64,000 bases of DNA from Actinomadura sp. K4S16. Lineage in GTDB: Bacteria; Actinomycetota; Actinomycetes; Streptosporangiales; Streptosporangiaceae. The stretch's first letter is position 1, and each line of letters begins with the position of its first letter. Below are positions 33,301 to 41,849 of the stretch, one piece after another. The notes under the pieces were generated by a model, which saw nothing but the letters and a program-made list of their open reading frames with translations, made no database searches and was not told where the DNA came from. The translations under genes and the position numbers were made by a program. The stretch is from NCBI RefSeq assembly GCF_008327685.1, contig NZ_BDDE01000014.1, positions 62,001 through 126,000 of the forward strand, written 5' to 3'.

Positions 33301-34050
33301 TCAAGCGCGGCCGAGCTCGATGACCAGGCCGTCGTGCGCCGTTTCGAAGGGGACGTCGCGGCCCAGCATGTCGTCCGACATATGGGTCAGGATCACGCGC
33401 CTGGCGGTCAGCCGGTCGCGGTGGGCCGCGAGGTCGGCCAGGCGCAGGTGGTACGGGACGGCCTTGTCGCGGTAGTAGGCCTCCGCGATGAGCAGGTCGG
33501 CGCCCGCCGAAGCCTCGATGAGCGCGTCCGTCCACGCGGTGTCGCCCGTGCAGGCGATGGCGCGTCCGGCGGCGTCCAGCCGCAGGGCCAGCGGCGGGGC
33601 GCCGCTCGGGTGGTCGACCTCCCACGCGGTGACGCCGAAGCCGGCGACGGTCGCGGTCTCCCCCGGCGCCAGTTCGACGACCTCGACGGCGAAGCGGCGG
33701 CGCGCGGTCGACGAGCCCGGGAACATCACCTCCATCGCCGCGGCCAGGCGGCGTCCGGTCCCCGGCGGTCCGGCCACGGTCAGCGCGCCGGTGCGCCCGG
33801 AGAACTGGCCGTCGAGGACGAGGAACGGCAGCCCTCCGAAGTGGTCGCCGTGCAGGTGGGTGACGAAGACGGCGGCCACCTCGCCGGGGTCGAGCCCCTG
33901 CCGTTTGAGCGCGGTCAGCGACGTGGCGCCGCAGTCCAGCAGGACGGGCGGCAGGCCCGGGGCACGGACGTGCACGCAGGCCTGGCACCGTCCGCCGCTG
34001 CCGAACGCGTCGCCGGACCCGGCGAACGTCACGGTGATCGGGTCGTCCAC
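33301..34050 (-). CDS. MBL-fold hydrolase, RNase Z-like
   Basis: 249 residues. THLHGDHFGG is the zinc-binding HxHxDH motif. CTGDTAWTD supplies the bridging Asp and ILTHMSDDM the final His. N-terminal TVTFAGSGDAFGSGGRCQAC resembles the RNase Z/ElaC-like branch (AGSGxAF), but the exosite arm for tRNA is absent, so it is more probably a small-molecule phosphodiesterase or lactonase. GTG start at 34050. Confidence 0.82.
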   Translation of the reverse strand: MDDPITVTFAGSGDAFGSGGRCQACVHVRAPGLPPVLLDCGATSLTALKRQGLDPGEVAAVFVTHLHGDHFGGLPFLVLDGQFSGRTGALTVAGPPGTGRRLAAAMEVMFPGSSTARRRFAVEVVELAPGETATVAGFGVTAWEVDHPSGAPPLALRLDAAGRAIACTGDTAWTDALIEASAGADLLIAEAYYRDKAVPYHLRLADLAAHRDRLTARRVILTHMSDDMLGRDVPFETAHDGLVIELGRA

Positions 34051-34175
34051 GTCCCCAGTGAAGCAAGCGCCCGGGAGGGACGCGAGCCCCCTCCGCCGGG
34101 GCTGGGCTTTTCCTACCGATACGTAGCTATTCGCGGGGGGAGGTGCGGAAGAGGGCGGTTCACTAGGATGCTCGG

Positions 34176-35372
34176 GTGCGCGAAGATCAAGAGGTCCAGG
34201 ACGACGTCGTGCTGACGGCGCCGATCCGGTTGCCGGGCGGCGCGCCGGCGGCCGCGGACGAGCCCGTGGAGCGCGCCACGAGCACCGATCCCGCGCCGGT
34301 CCGGGCGTTCCGGCAGGACGTGGAGCGGCTGTCCGGGCTGGTCGCGCAGCTCGTCGAGGCCGCGGGCGCGCTCGGCGTCCGGCTGGACGGCGAGGTCGGC
34401 GAGGTGCTCGGCAGCGCGGAGAAGGCGTTCGCCGAGGCGCGGGAGGCGCGGCGGGAGGCCGCCCAGGCGGACATCCTCGCGAGCGAGGCCGAGGCCCGCG
34501 CCGAGGCGGCCCGCCAGGAGGCCGTCGAGGCGCAGGAGGAACTCCGCAAGGGGCTCGCCGCCGCCAAGGCCAGCGTCACGGCGGCGCAGGAGAGCGAGGC
34601 CAACGCGTGGAAGGAGGCCGGCGCCCACCAGCAGGCCCGTGCCACCTCCGCCAACGAGGCCGCGAGCGCCGAGGGGCTGCGCAAGCGCGCCGAGGCGGCG
34701 TGGAGCACCGAGCACCAGGCGCGCATCGATGCCGAGCGCGAGCGCGACGACCTGGCCACGCGGCTGAGCACCGACCAGGCGGCGCTGGCCACGGCCAGGA
34801 GCGAGCTGGTCGACTCGCGCGCCGAGCTGGTGGAGCTGCGCGCCAAGCTGGAGGCCGCGGCCGAGGCCGAGCGGCGGCTGCGCGCGGAGCTGAGCGTCGT
34901 GCAGGGCGAGGTCGCGGGGCTCACCGTGGAGCGCGACGCCGCGACCGCGCGGGCCGACGAGTTGGCCGCGCGGGTCGAGCGCGCCGAGAAGCTCGCCGAC
35001 ACGGCCGACGCCCGGATCGAAGCCGAGCGGGTGCGCGCCGACCGGGCCGAGGAGCGCGCGGACGCCGCCGAGATCCGCATCGACCGCGACGCCGCGACCG
35101 TGCGGGCGTTGCAGGACACGCTGCGCGCGGCGCTGGACCTCCCGTCCATGGAGGACCTCGACGACGGCCGCGGCGTGCAGGTCGGCGACGTCGGGGCGGT
35201 CACCGTCCAGCCCGGCGGCCTCGTCGGCGTCGACCAGGTCCCGGAGCTGATGGACGGGGAGCTGGCCGGACGGTTCGCCCGCGCGATCCTGGCCGTGCGC
35301 GTCCACCAGGCGACCCGGCGGGCCGTGGCAGAGCCGCAGAACGAGCCGGACGAGGCGTCCGCCGAGGAGTAG
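34176..35372 (+). CDS. Long coiled-coil protein
   Basis: 398 residues. After a disordered 40-residue start, residues ~45-325 form a nearly continuous Ala/Glu/Arg coiled coil (AEAREARREAAQADILASEAEARAEAARQEA and similar), then a short globular end (VGDVGAVTVQPGGLVGVDQVPELMDGELAGRFARAILAVRVHQ). No enzymatic motif. Comparable actinomycete proteins are cytoskeletal or scaffold-like, but identity is unknown. GTG start at 34176. Confidence 0.7.
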   Translation: MREDQEVQDDVVLTAPIRLPGGAPAAADEPVERATSTDPAPVRAFRQDVERLSGLVAQLVEAAGALGVRLDGEVGEVLGSAEKAFAEAREARREAAQADILASEAEARAEAARQEAVEAQEELRKGLAAAKASVTAAQESEANAWKEAGAHQQARATSANEAASAEGLRKRAEAAWSTEHQARIDAERERDDLATRLSTDQAALATARSELVDSRAELVELRAKLEAAAEAERRLRAELSVVQGEVAGLTVERDAATARADELAARVERAEKLADTADARIEAERVRADRAEERADAAEIRIDRDAATVRALQDTLRAALDLPSMEDLDDGRGVQVGDVGAVTVQPGGLVGVDQVPELMDGELAGRFARAILAVRVHQATRRAVAEPQNEPDEASAEE

Positions 35373-35376
35373 CCCC

Positions 35377-36714
35377 TTACTCGGCAGGTCGCTGGGCCGG
35401 GGCCCGGCGGCGCAGGATGAGCCACCGTCCCGCCAGGCCGACGGCGAACATGATCACTCCGGCCGCCACCGACGGCCAGGGCAGCGCGGCCACCAGGACG
35501 AGGCATCCGGCGGCGCCGAGCAGGTTGAGCGGGCGCGGCCGGCGGCGGTCGGCCGCGGGCTGGGTGAACGCGGACGCGTTGGCGATGGCGTAGTAGACCA
35601 GGACGCCGAACGAGGAGAAGCCGATCACTCCGCGCAGGTCGGCGGTGGCGACCAGCGCGCTCACCACGACCGCCACGGCGATCTCGGCGTGGTGCGGGAC
35701 CTGGTAGCGGGGGTGGACGGCGGCGAGCCGCTCCGGCAGGTCGCGGTGGCGGGCCATGGCCAGGGCGGTGCGTCCGATACCGGCGATCAGCGCCAGCAGC
35801 GCGCCGAGGGCCGCCAGTGCCGCACCGATCCGCACAACGGGTGCCAGGCCGCCGGCGCCGGCGGCGTCGACGGCGGTGGCCAGCGGGGCGGTCGAGGCGG
35901 CGAGCCGGTCAGGACCGGCGGCCAGCAGCGCCGCGACCCCGACGACCAGGTAGACCGCCACGGCGATGAACAGGGCGAGGGGGATCGCGCGGGGAATGGT
36001 GCGGCGCGGGTCGCGGACCTCCTCCCCCATGGTGGCGATGCGGGCGTAGCCGGCGAAGGCGAAGAACAGCAGCCCGGCGGCCTGCAGGATGCCGTAGGCG
36101 CCGCCGCTGCCGAGGGACGACCAGCCGCCCAGCCGCCCGGTGCCGGCGTGCCCGCCCGCCGCGATCCCCGCGACCACGACCACCAGTGCGGTCAGGCTCG
36201 TGGCGACGAGCACGCGGGTGAGCAGGGCGGTCCTGGTCACCCCGCGGTAGTTGAGCGCGGCCAGGCAGACCACGGCCGCGACGGCGACCGCGCGCTGCGC
36301 CCACCAGGGCCCGGGGACCGCGTAGGACGCGAAGGTCAGCGCCATGGCCGCGCACGAGGCCGTCTTGCCGACCACGAACCCCCACCCGGCGGCGAACCCC
36401 CACCAGTGGCCCAGCCGCTCGCGGCCGTAGATGTAGGTGCCGCCGGAGGCCGGGTAGGCCGCCGCCAGTTGCGCGGAGGCGACCGCGTTGCAGTACGCGA
36501 TGACCGCGGCGATCACCAGGCCGACGAGCAGCCCCGTCCCGGCGGCGCGCGCGGCCGGGCCGAACGCGGCGAACACGCCCGCCCCGATCATGGAGCCGAG
36601 CCCGATCAGCACCGCGTCCCCGGTGCCGAGGCGGCGCGCCAGGCCACCGCCGCCGGGCGACGGCGCCGCCCCGGACGGCCCCTGGGCTCCTCCGGGACGT
36701 GGTTCAGACGCCAT
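35377..36714 (-). CDS. APC-family amino acid permease
   Basis: 445 residues with about 12 helices. GTGDAVLIGLGSMIGAGVFAAFGPAA is the APC helix-1 signature, LAAAYPASGGTYIYGRERLG helix 3, AGLLFFAFAGYARIATMGEEVRDPRRTIPRAI helix 6 and its loop. ATG at 36714 has GGGAGG eight bases upstream. It is divergent from an ArsR/phosphatase gene with a palindrome between them, so expression may respond to that regulator. The substrate is unknown. Confidence 0.85.
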   Translation of the reverse strand: MASEPRPGGAQGPSGAAPSPGGGGLARRLGTGDAVLIGLGSMIGAGVFAAFGPAARAAGTGLLVGLVIAAVIAYCNAVASAQLAAAYPASGGTYIYGRERLGHWWGFAAGWGFVVGKTASCAAMALTFASYAVPGPWWAQRAVAVAAVVCLAALNYRGVTRTALLTRVLVATSLTALVVVVAGIAAGGHAGTGRLGGWSSLGSGGAYGILQAAGLLFFAFAGYARIATMGEEVRDPRRTIPRAIPLALFIAVAVYLVVGVAALLAAGPDRLAASTAPLATAVDAAGAGGLAPVVRIGAALAALGALLALIAGIGRTALAMARHRDLPERLAAVHPRYQVPHHAEIAVAVVVSALVATADLRGVIGFSSFGVLVYYAIANASAFTQPAADRRRPRPLNLLGAAGCLVLVAALPWPSVAAGVIMFAVGLAGRWLILRRRAPAQRPAE

Positions 36715-36737
36715 CGCCGGGCCTCCCGCCACTATTG

Positions 36738-36755
36738 CATCAAACTAGTTTGATG
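36738..36755. promoter_or_regulatory. ArsR-type operator palindrome
   Basis: catcaaactagtttgatg is a perfect 18-base palindrome of the ATCAA-TTGAT class bound by ArsR-family repressors. It sits 13 bases upstream of the ArsR-phosphatase fusion and 23 bases upstream of the permease start, so it can control both. Confidence 0.8.
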
Positions 36756-36768
36756 TATCGTCCCGAGT

Positions 36769-37740
36769 GTGGTGTCACCGAGTCAAGCCGCCCGCGGGCG
36801 GGGCGAGCCGGATCACGGTCCGCCGGCCCCGGGGCAGGCCGTGCCGGAGTTCCTGCGCCTGGCCGCGCACCCGCTGCGCTGGGGGCTGCTGACCGCACTC
36901 GCCGGCGGCGACCTGCGGGTCCGTGAACTCATGGCGCGGGTCGACGCGCCGCAGAACCTGGTGTCCTACCACCTGCGGCTGCTGCGCGAGGGCGGCCTGG
37001 TCACCGCCGTCCGCAGCACCTTCGACGGACGCGACAGCTACTACCGCCTCGATCTGGACAGGTGCGCGCAGTCCCTCGCCAGAACCGGCGCCGCCCTCCA
37101 TCCGGCCCTGAACCCCGCCGTGCTCCCCGTCCTGCATCCGGGCCTGGATCCCGCCCTGCTCCCCGGCCTGCATCCGGGCCTGCGTCCGGCATTGGATCCC
37201 GCCTTACATCCGGCCCCGGATCCGGAGCAGGGCCAGATCGGGGCACGGCCCGCGGACCCGGACGACCGGCCCCGCCACGGTGTGCTGTTCGTCTGCACGG
37301 GCAACAGCACCCGCTCACCGATCGCCGAAGCGCTACTGCGCCACCACACCGCCGGACGGGTGACCACGATCAGCGCGGGCACCCGTCCCAAGCCCGCCCT
37401 GCATCCCCGCGCGGTGGAGGTAATGCGCGAGCGGTACGGCATCGACATCGCCGGCCGGCTGCCCCGCCATCTGGACACCCTGCGCGGCCACCGGTTCGAC
37501 TACGTGGTCACCCTGTGCGACAAGGCCCGGGAAGCCTGCCCCGAGTTCGGCGATCGCACGCGCCGCATCCACTGGAGCACCCCCGACCCCGCCACGGCCG
37601 CCCCGGCCGGTCCGAACGACCCGGCCGGCGCGGAGCGTCAGGCCGAGGAGGCGGCGTTCGTCCGAGCGGCCGCCGAAATCGACACGCGCGTCCGCTACCT
37701 GCTGCCCGTCCTCTTCCTAGCATCGGAGGCTCAACCATGA
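36769..37740 (+). CDS. ArsR regulator fused to low-molecular-weight phosphatase/arsenate reductase
   Basis: 323 residues. An N-terminal winged helix (FLRLAAHPLRWGLLTALAGGDLRVRELMARVDAPQNLVSYHLRLLREGGLV, about 25-75) is joined through a Pro/Leu/His repeat linker (about 107-150) to an LMW protein-tyrosine-phosphatase-like domain with CTGNSTRS (C-x5-R P-loop, near residue 177) and the WSTPDPATA general-acid loop. LMW-PTP folds include thioredoxin-coupled arsenate reductases, and the ArsR-like operator supports that reading. Metal Cys ligands in the ArsR part are not evident. GTG start. Confidence 0.82.
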   Translation: MVSPSQAARGRGEPDHGPPAPGQAVPEFLRLAAHPLRWGLLTALAGGDLRVRELMARVDAPQNLVSYHLRLLREGGLVTAVRSTFDGRDSYYRLDLDRCAQSLARTGAALHPALNPAVLPVLHPGLDPALLPGLHPGLRPALDPALHPAPDPEQGQIGARPADPDDRPRHGVLFVCTGNSTRSPIAEALLRHHTAGRVTTISAGTRPKPALHPRAVEVMRERYGIDIAGRLPRHLDTLRGHRFDYVVTLCDKAREACPEFGDRTRRIHWSTPDPATAAPAGPNDPAGAERQAEEAAFVRAAAEIDTRVRYLLPVLFLASEAQP

Positions 37741-38126
37741 CGGAGCCCGCCCAGTACGCCAGCGTCCGCTACCTCGTCGACGACGTCCAGGCGGCCGTCG
37801 ACTTCTACACCGCCCACCTCGGGTTCACCCTCAACTTCAGCGCCGCCCCGGCCTTCGCCGACGTGGTGCGCGGACCGCTGCGGCTGCTGCTCTCCGGCCC
37901 CGCCAGCTCCGGCGCCCGCGCCACCCCGGCCGACGCCGCCGGCGCGGGCCGCAACCGCATCCACCTGGTCGTCGACGACCTGGACGCCGAGACCGCCCGC
38001 CTGCGCTCGGAAGGCGTCGAGTTCCTCGGCGACGTCGTCAGCGGCCCGGGCGGAAGCCAGATCCTGCTCACCGACCCCGCCGGCAACCTCATCGAGCTGT
38101 TCCAGCCCGCTGCCGCCGCCCGCTAG
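37737..38126 (+). CDS. VOC-family protein in the ArsR-phosphatase operon
   Basis: 129 residues. YASVRYLVDDVQAAVDFYTAHLGFTL and HLVVDDLDAETARLRSEGVEFLGDVVSGPGGSQILLTDPAGNLIELFQ are the two VOC modules. The ATG overlaps the preceding stop (ATGA). VOC proteins include the C-As lyase ArsI, but this one has no Cys at all, so it lacks the ArsI thiol pair. The next 299 bases to 38,425 hold nothing recognised. Confidence 0.82.
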   Translation: MTEPAQYASVRYLVDDVQAAVDFYTAHLGFTLNFSAAPAFADVVRGPLRLLLSGPASSGARATPADAAGAGRNRIHLVVDDLDAETARLRSEGVEFLGDVVSGPGGSQILLTDPAGNLIELFQPAAAAR

Positions 38127-38425
38127 AGAGACCGCTCGCTGGGCAAGCCGCTGGACGAGCCCGCGGAAGCGGCCGCCATGGAGATCTGCGGCGCAACCGG
38201 CTCGCGGACGGCCGTCCGCCGCTTTCCAAGAACCGCTTCCCGGCGGACCCGGGCGGCTTCGGTGCGATGCGGAGAACCGGCGCCGTCGTCGCACCGTGAC
38301 CCGGCGGCGACCGATCGCAACCCCCCGGCCGGGAACGGCCGCCCGACGGCCGAATGCGGCCGGAAAAGAAGGGGCGAAGATGTGTTCCTTCGGGAAAATC
38401 CTCCTACGAACGGGGAGGGATTTCC

Positions 38426-39058
38426 TTGGACGCATTCTGGTCGATGATTCGCGCCGAGGAGCGGCGGGAGTTGTGGCGGGCGGGCCGAGTCCGTGTTTTC
38501 CCGGATGGGGCGCCGATGTATGTCGAGGGGCGACGGTCGGAAAAGGTGATGGTCCTTTTCGAGGCGCACGTCCGGATCACTCGCAGGGCGGGGAACGGCG
38601 AGAAGTGGCTCGCCTGCCGGGGCCCCGGCGACATCGTCGGGGAGATGGCACTGGTGCTGAACACACCGCATTCGGCGAACGTCGTCACCGTGCGCGGCGG
38701 GCGGGTCCTGGAGCTGTCGTACCAGGCGTTCGACATGGCGACGCGGCGGAGCGACGCCGTGCAGCGGGCCCTGCTGCGGGTGATGGCCGAGCGGCTGCGC
38801 AGCTCCGACGAGGAGCGCAGCGCCGCCGAGCAGCACGTGCTTCCACGGGTCGCGCGGCTGCTGAGCGGGCCCGGAACGGACGAGCGGCCGGCCGCGCCGC
38901 TCCGGTTCCAGCATGAGATCGCCGACCTGCTCGGCGTCTCCCGCGCCTCGGTGGTGCGGGCGCTGTCGACGCTCAGGGCGAGCGGCGTCGTCTCGACGCG
39001 GCACGGCTCCATCACCGTCCTCGACCCGGCGGGGCTGACCCGGTTCCTGCCGGACTGA
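38426..39058 (+). CDS. Crp/Fnr-family regulator
   Basis: 210 residues. A cyclic-nucleotide-binding-like beta barrel (FPDGAPMYVEGRRSEKVMVLFEAHVRIT, PGDIVGEMALVLNTPHSANVVTV) is followed by a dimer helix (DAVQRALLRVMAERL) and a winged helix (FQHEIADLLGVSRASVVRALSTLRASGVV). The phosphate-binding cassette has GEMALV but lacks the RS pair that binds cAMP, so the ligand is uncertain. TTG at 38426 is chosen because GGGGAGGG ends six bases before it. ATG 38444 would remove six residues. Confidence 0.82.
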   Translation: MDAFWSMIRAEERRELWRAGRVRVFPDGAPMYVEGRRSEKVMVLFEAHVRITRRAGNGEKWLACRGPGDIVGEMALVLNTPHSANVVTVRGGRVLELSYQAFDMATRRSDAVQRALLRVMAERLRSSDEERSAAEQHVLPRVARLLSGPGTDERPAAPLRFQHEIADLLGVSRASVVRALSTLRASGVVSTRHGSITVLDPAGLTRFLPD

Positions 39059-39322
39059 TGGCGCACATGCGCCTTACTCGCAGGTACCTTTCGGCCTGCT
39101 TTTCCGCTCATTGGGCGATCGGCGCCCCCCGGCAGGTCCACTCGCCGTCCCGGCTGAGCTGGGACGACGAGGAAAAGAAGATCGTCTATTTCCTCCGGTT
39201 CCGATCCGCGCGGTCGCGTTCCCCATTCCGGCGCGTTGACCCGCGGCACTCGCTTCCCCGAAATTGGCCCGAACAGATGGCCGATGACCGCCGCCGCGGT
39301 CCCGTCACCGAGGGGATTTCCA

Positions 39323-39604
39323 ATGAACTGGTCCGTGTGGGAGGTCTTCTCCGTCATCTCCGGCCTCATCATGGCGGTCGCGGGGGTCGTGATGCCCGAC
39401 ACCTCCTTCCGCGAGCGGCTGTCCATCAGCGGAGTCGGCATCGGATTCGTGGTCTACGGGTTCTACGTCGCCAACCAGACGTCCGGCACCTTCGAGTTCC
39501 CGATCGTCATCTTCTTCGTCCCGGTCGTCGCGCTCGTCTACGTGGGGATCCAGGCCTACGAGTGGTGGACGAAGAGCGACGCGGAAGAGACCACCCGCGA
39601 CTGA
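39323..39604 (+). CDS. Small membrane protein
   Basis: 93 residues. Three helices: VFSVISGLIMAVAGVVM, ISGVGIGFVVYGFYVAN and FPIVIFFVPVVALVYVGIQAY, with a charged end. GAGGGG precedes the ATG. It is 30 bases upstream of the next membrane protein and probably co-transcribed with it. Function unknown. Confidence 0.65.
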   Translation: MNWSVWEVFSVISGLIMAVAGVVMPDTSFRERLSISGVGIGFVVYGFYVANQTSGTFEFPIVIFFVPVVALVYVGIQAYEWWTKSDAEETTRD

Positions 39605-39634
39605 CCATCCGTCACGGCTCAGGAGGTGCTTTCC

Positions 39635-40324
39635 GTGCACGCGAACGAACTGGCGACGACGGCGGTCGAGGTCCTCGCCGATGAACTGCCCGGCATCGCC
39701 GACGGCGCCGCCCGCGCGCGGGGCGACGCCGCGCTCGCCGACCTGTACGACCTGGTCCGGCAGCGACTCGTCCGGGACGGGCGGCACTCCGCCTTCGCGG
39801 CCTACACCATGAACCCGCGCAACAACGCGCTCGTCCAGGACGTGCTGCGGCAGGCGGCCGAGACCGACGCCGCCTTCGCCGCGGCCCTGCTGGACGCCGT
39901 CCGGCGCGCGCACGGCTCCGCTCCGGCCCCGTCCCGGTCGAGCGGCGTCAGCACGGGCGACATCGGGAGCGTCACCGGATCGATCACCGCGGCGGGCCGC
40001 GACATCAACGACAACAGCGAGAAGAAGACGACCGTCAACACGGGCGGGGTGGTGCTGCTGGTCGCGGGAGCCGTCGCGGCGCTGTTCGTGTTCGTGTTCG
40101 TCATCAAGGCGGCCACGGCGGACGCCATCACCGCCGACTCGACCTGTGCGGAGTTCCTCGACGCGGACGCCGAGACCCAGCAGCACGCGATCATCAAGAT
40201 CGCGCGGGAGAAGGGTGTCAGCGGCGCGGGCAGCCCGCTGGCGCCACTCTCGATCCGCTACGACTGCAGCAGCGCCCCGGACGCGAAGGTCGGCGACATC
40301 ATCGCCCGGTCCAAGGGCTTCTGA
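39635..40324 (+). CDS. Single-pass protein with N-terminal effector-associated-like domain
   Basis: 229 residues. GTG at 39635 has AGGAGG nine bases upstream. Residues ~1-90 are helical (LYDLVRQRLVRDGRHSAFAAYTMNPRNNALVQDVLRQAAE). A GDIGSVTGSITAAGRDIND strand motif of the kind linking effector-associated domains in actinomycetes comes next, then one helix (VVLLVAGAVAALFVFVFVIKA). The end has a two-Cys domain (CAEFLDADAETQQHAIIKIAREKG) like small HdeA-type modules. Its job is unknown. Confidence 0.6.
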   Translation: MHANELATTAVEVLADELPGIADGAARARGDAALADLYDLVRQRLVRDGRHSAFAAYTMNPRNNALVQDVLRQAAETDAAFAAALLDAVRRAHGSAPAPSRSSGVSTGDIGSVTGSITAAGRDINDNSEKKTTVNTGGVVLLVAGAVAALFVFVFVIKAATADAITADSTCAEFLDADAETQQHAIIKIAREKGVSGAGSPLAPLSIRYDCSSAPDAKVGDIIARSKGF

Positions 40325-40343
40325 TCCGGTCCCGGGGGGGAAT

Positions 40344-40375
40344 GGGCCCCGCGGCCTGGGGAGGTCGCGGGGCCC
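40344..40375. terminator. Bidirectional terminator hairpin
   Basis: gggccccgcg and cgcggggccc form a perfect 10-base stem with a 12-base loop between convergent stops. Confidence 0.85.
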
Positions 40376-40381
40376 GAAGGG

Positions 40382-41434
40382 TCAGGCTTTGCCGGCGCGG
40401 CCGGGGGTCCTGTTCTTGAGCGGGAGTTCCACGAGGCGGACGCAGAGCATCGTCAGGGCGAAACCGGCCGCGCACTCCGCCAGGAGGAAGGAGAGCTCCT
40501 GGACATCGCTGAACTCTCCCTCCACACGGAGCTGGCTCACGCGGTCGAGGAGCGGCAGGCCCGCCATCGCCAGGAGCGCGCAGGCCCGGCGGCCCTGGCC
40601 GGACCTCGACAGGATGGCGCAGACGAGTACGGCGATGACCAGAGCGGCACCGAGTTGGAGGTCGCTCCAGACCCCCGAGAAGTCGTAGAGCCGGTCGTAG
40701 TTCAAGTGCAGGACGTCGAAGTCTCCTTGGAGGAGGAGGGTGAACAGCGGCTGCGACGAGACCGCGACCAGGACGCCCGCCATGACCGCGATCCCGGCGA
40801 CGCGGGCGCGCCCGAGCAGGCGGGCACCGTGCCGAGGACCGGGGGACGCGACGAGCGACGCGGTGGCCAGCAGCGCGAGCGGCAGCGGGACGCCCGCCAC
40901 GGAGGACGCCACGAAGGCGTATGGGGCTTCCGGGAAGTTCGCGGCCCAGACGGCCAGGACGACCTGGGCCGCGGTCACCGTACAGGCGGTGGTGGCGGCG
41001 TGGCGGCGGGCTCCGCGCCAGGCCATGACCGCGATACCTGCCCAGGCCAGCCAGAACGGCGCGGTGCCGAAGAGGACGGGGAGCAGGCCCCACAGGGTGG
41101 CGCCATCGTACATCTGCAGGCCGACCTGCATCGCCGTCTGCGGGATGTTGACGGCGAACCGCACCCCGTCGGCCAGCAGCATGATCATCGAGACGAGACC
41201 GGCGACGGCGAGCGCTCCCGGCCACGGCGACCCGTTGGCGTCGCCTGCGGCGCGGCGGAGCCGGATCCGGACCGCGCCCCGGACCAGGTCGGCGGCGTCG
41301 GCGAGGGACGGCCGTGTCTGGTCCGGCTTGGCCGCGGACAGCAGCACGTCCAGCATCTCCTCCCCGTGCTCGGCGCGGTGTCCGGCCGGGTACCAGGCGA
41401 GGAGGCGGCGGTAGCGGAGTTCGAGTGCGCTCAC
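40382..41434 (-). CDS. Multi-pass membrane protein paired with PadR
   Basis: 350 residues. The N-terminal LELRYRRLLAWYPAGHRAEHGEEMLDVLLSAA is the soluble head found on many membrane proteins encoded beside PadR regulators in actinomycetes. About seven helices follow. No transport motif is evident. GTG at 41434 overlaps the PadR stop, so both come from one mRNA. PadR-paired membrane proteins of this sort have been linked to envelope stress in other bacteria. Confidence 0.75.
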   Translation of the reverse strand: MSALELRYRRLLAWYPAGHRAEHGEEMLDVLLSAAKPDQTRPSLADAADLVRGAVRIRLRRAAGDANGSPWPGALAVAGLVSMIMLLADGVRFAVNIPQTAMQVGLQMYDGATLWGLLPVLFGTAPFWLAWAGIAVMAWRGARRHAATTACTVTAAQVVLAVWAANFPEAPYAFVASSVAGVPLPLALLATASLVASPGPRHGARLLGRARVAGIAVMAGVLVAVSSQPLFTLLLQGDFDVLHLNYDRLYDFSGVWSDLQLGAALVIAVLVCAILSRSGQGRRACALLAMAGLPLLDRVSQLRVEGEFSDVQELSFLLAECAAGFALTMLCVRLVELPLKNRTPGRAGKA

Positions 41435-41793
41435 CGGAGCCCCCCGAAGGCCGGGGTCGTGCCGCCGCGGAGGCTCGGGAAGGCGGCCAGCCGGCGGGCG
41501 GCGATCCGCGTCCGCTGCTGGAGGGCCTCGACCTCCGCGGCGAGCGCGGCGGCGCCGTCCTCGGTGAGCCGGTAGTAGCGGCGCAGCCGGCCGTCCACGA
41601 CCTCCTCCCGGTCGGGCGCGATGAGCTCCTCGGCCTGCAGCCGGTCCAGTGCCGCGTAGAGCGTGCCGGCGCGCAGCCGGGTCCGCCCGTCGGAGATCTG
41701 CTCGACGTCGGACATGATCCCGTAGCCGTGCTGCGGGCCGTCCGCGAGCGCGGTCAGGATCAGGAACGTCGGCTCCTGCATCGATTTGGGCAT
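41431..41793 (-). CDS. PadR-family regulator
   Basis: 120 residues. EPTFLILTALADGPQHGYGIMSDVEQISDGRTRLRAGTLYAALDRLQAEELI is the PadR winged helix, followed by the wing (RRYYRLTEDGAAAL) and a dimer helix (LQQRTRIAARRLAAF). The ATG lies only about nine bases from a TATAAC-like -10 on the same strand, so the mRNA is probably leaderless and the operator overlaps the promoter. Expected to repress its own operon. Confidence 0.9.
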   Translation of the reverse strand: MPKSMQEPTFLILTALADGPQHGYGIMSDVEQISDGRTRLRAGTLYAALDRLQAEELIAPDREEVVDGRLRRYYRLTEDGAAALAAEVEALQQRTRIAARRLAAFPSLRGGTTPAFGGLR

Positions 41794-41796
41794 GCC

Positions 41797-41812
41797 ATCG
41801 TTATATATCGAT
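41797..41812. promoter_or_regulatory. PadR promoter/operator
   Basis: atcgttatatatcgat has atcg/cgat arms around an AT core and starts four bases upstream of the PadR ATG. The AT core doubles as the -10 element. Confidence 0.6.
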
Positions 41813-41849
41813 CATCTGACCATGTGCAAGCGCACCGCATCAGCACCGG

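Noticed and set aside
34113..35306. Long open frames on the minus strand opposite the coiled-coil gene
   Set aside because: They mirror an Ala/Glu/Arg-rich coding sequence with GC-rich third positions, give low-complexity products and have no ribosome site.
37737..38126. ArsI C-As lyase
   Set aside because: The protein contains no cysteine, while ArsI needs a thiol pair for trivalent arsenicals.
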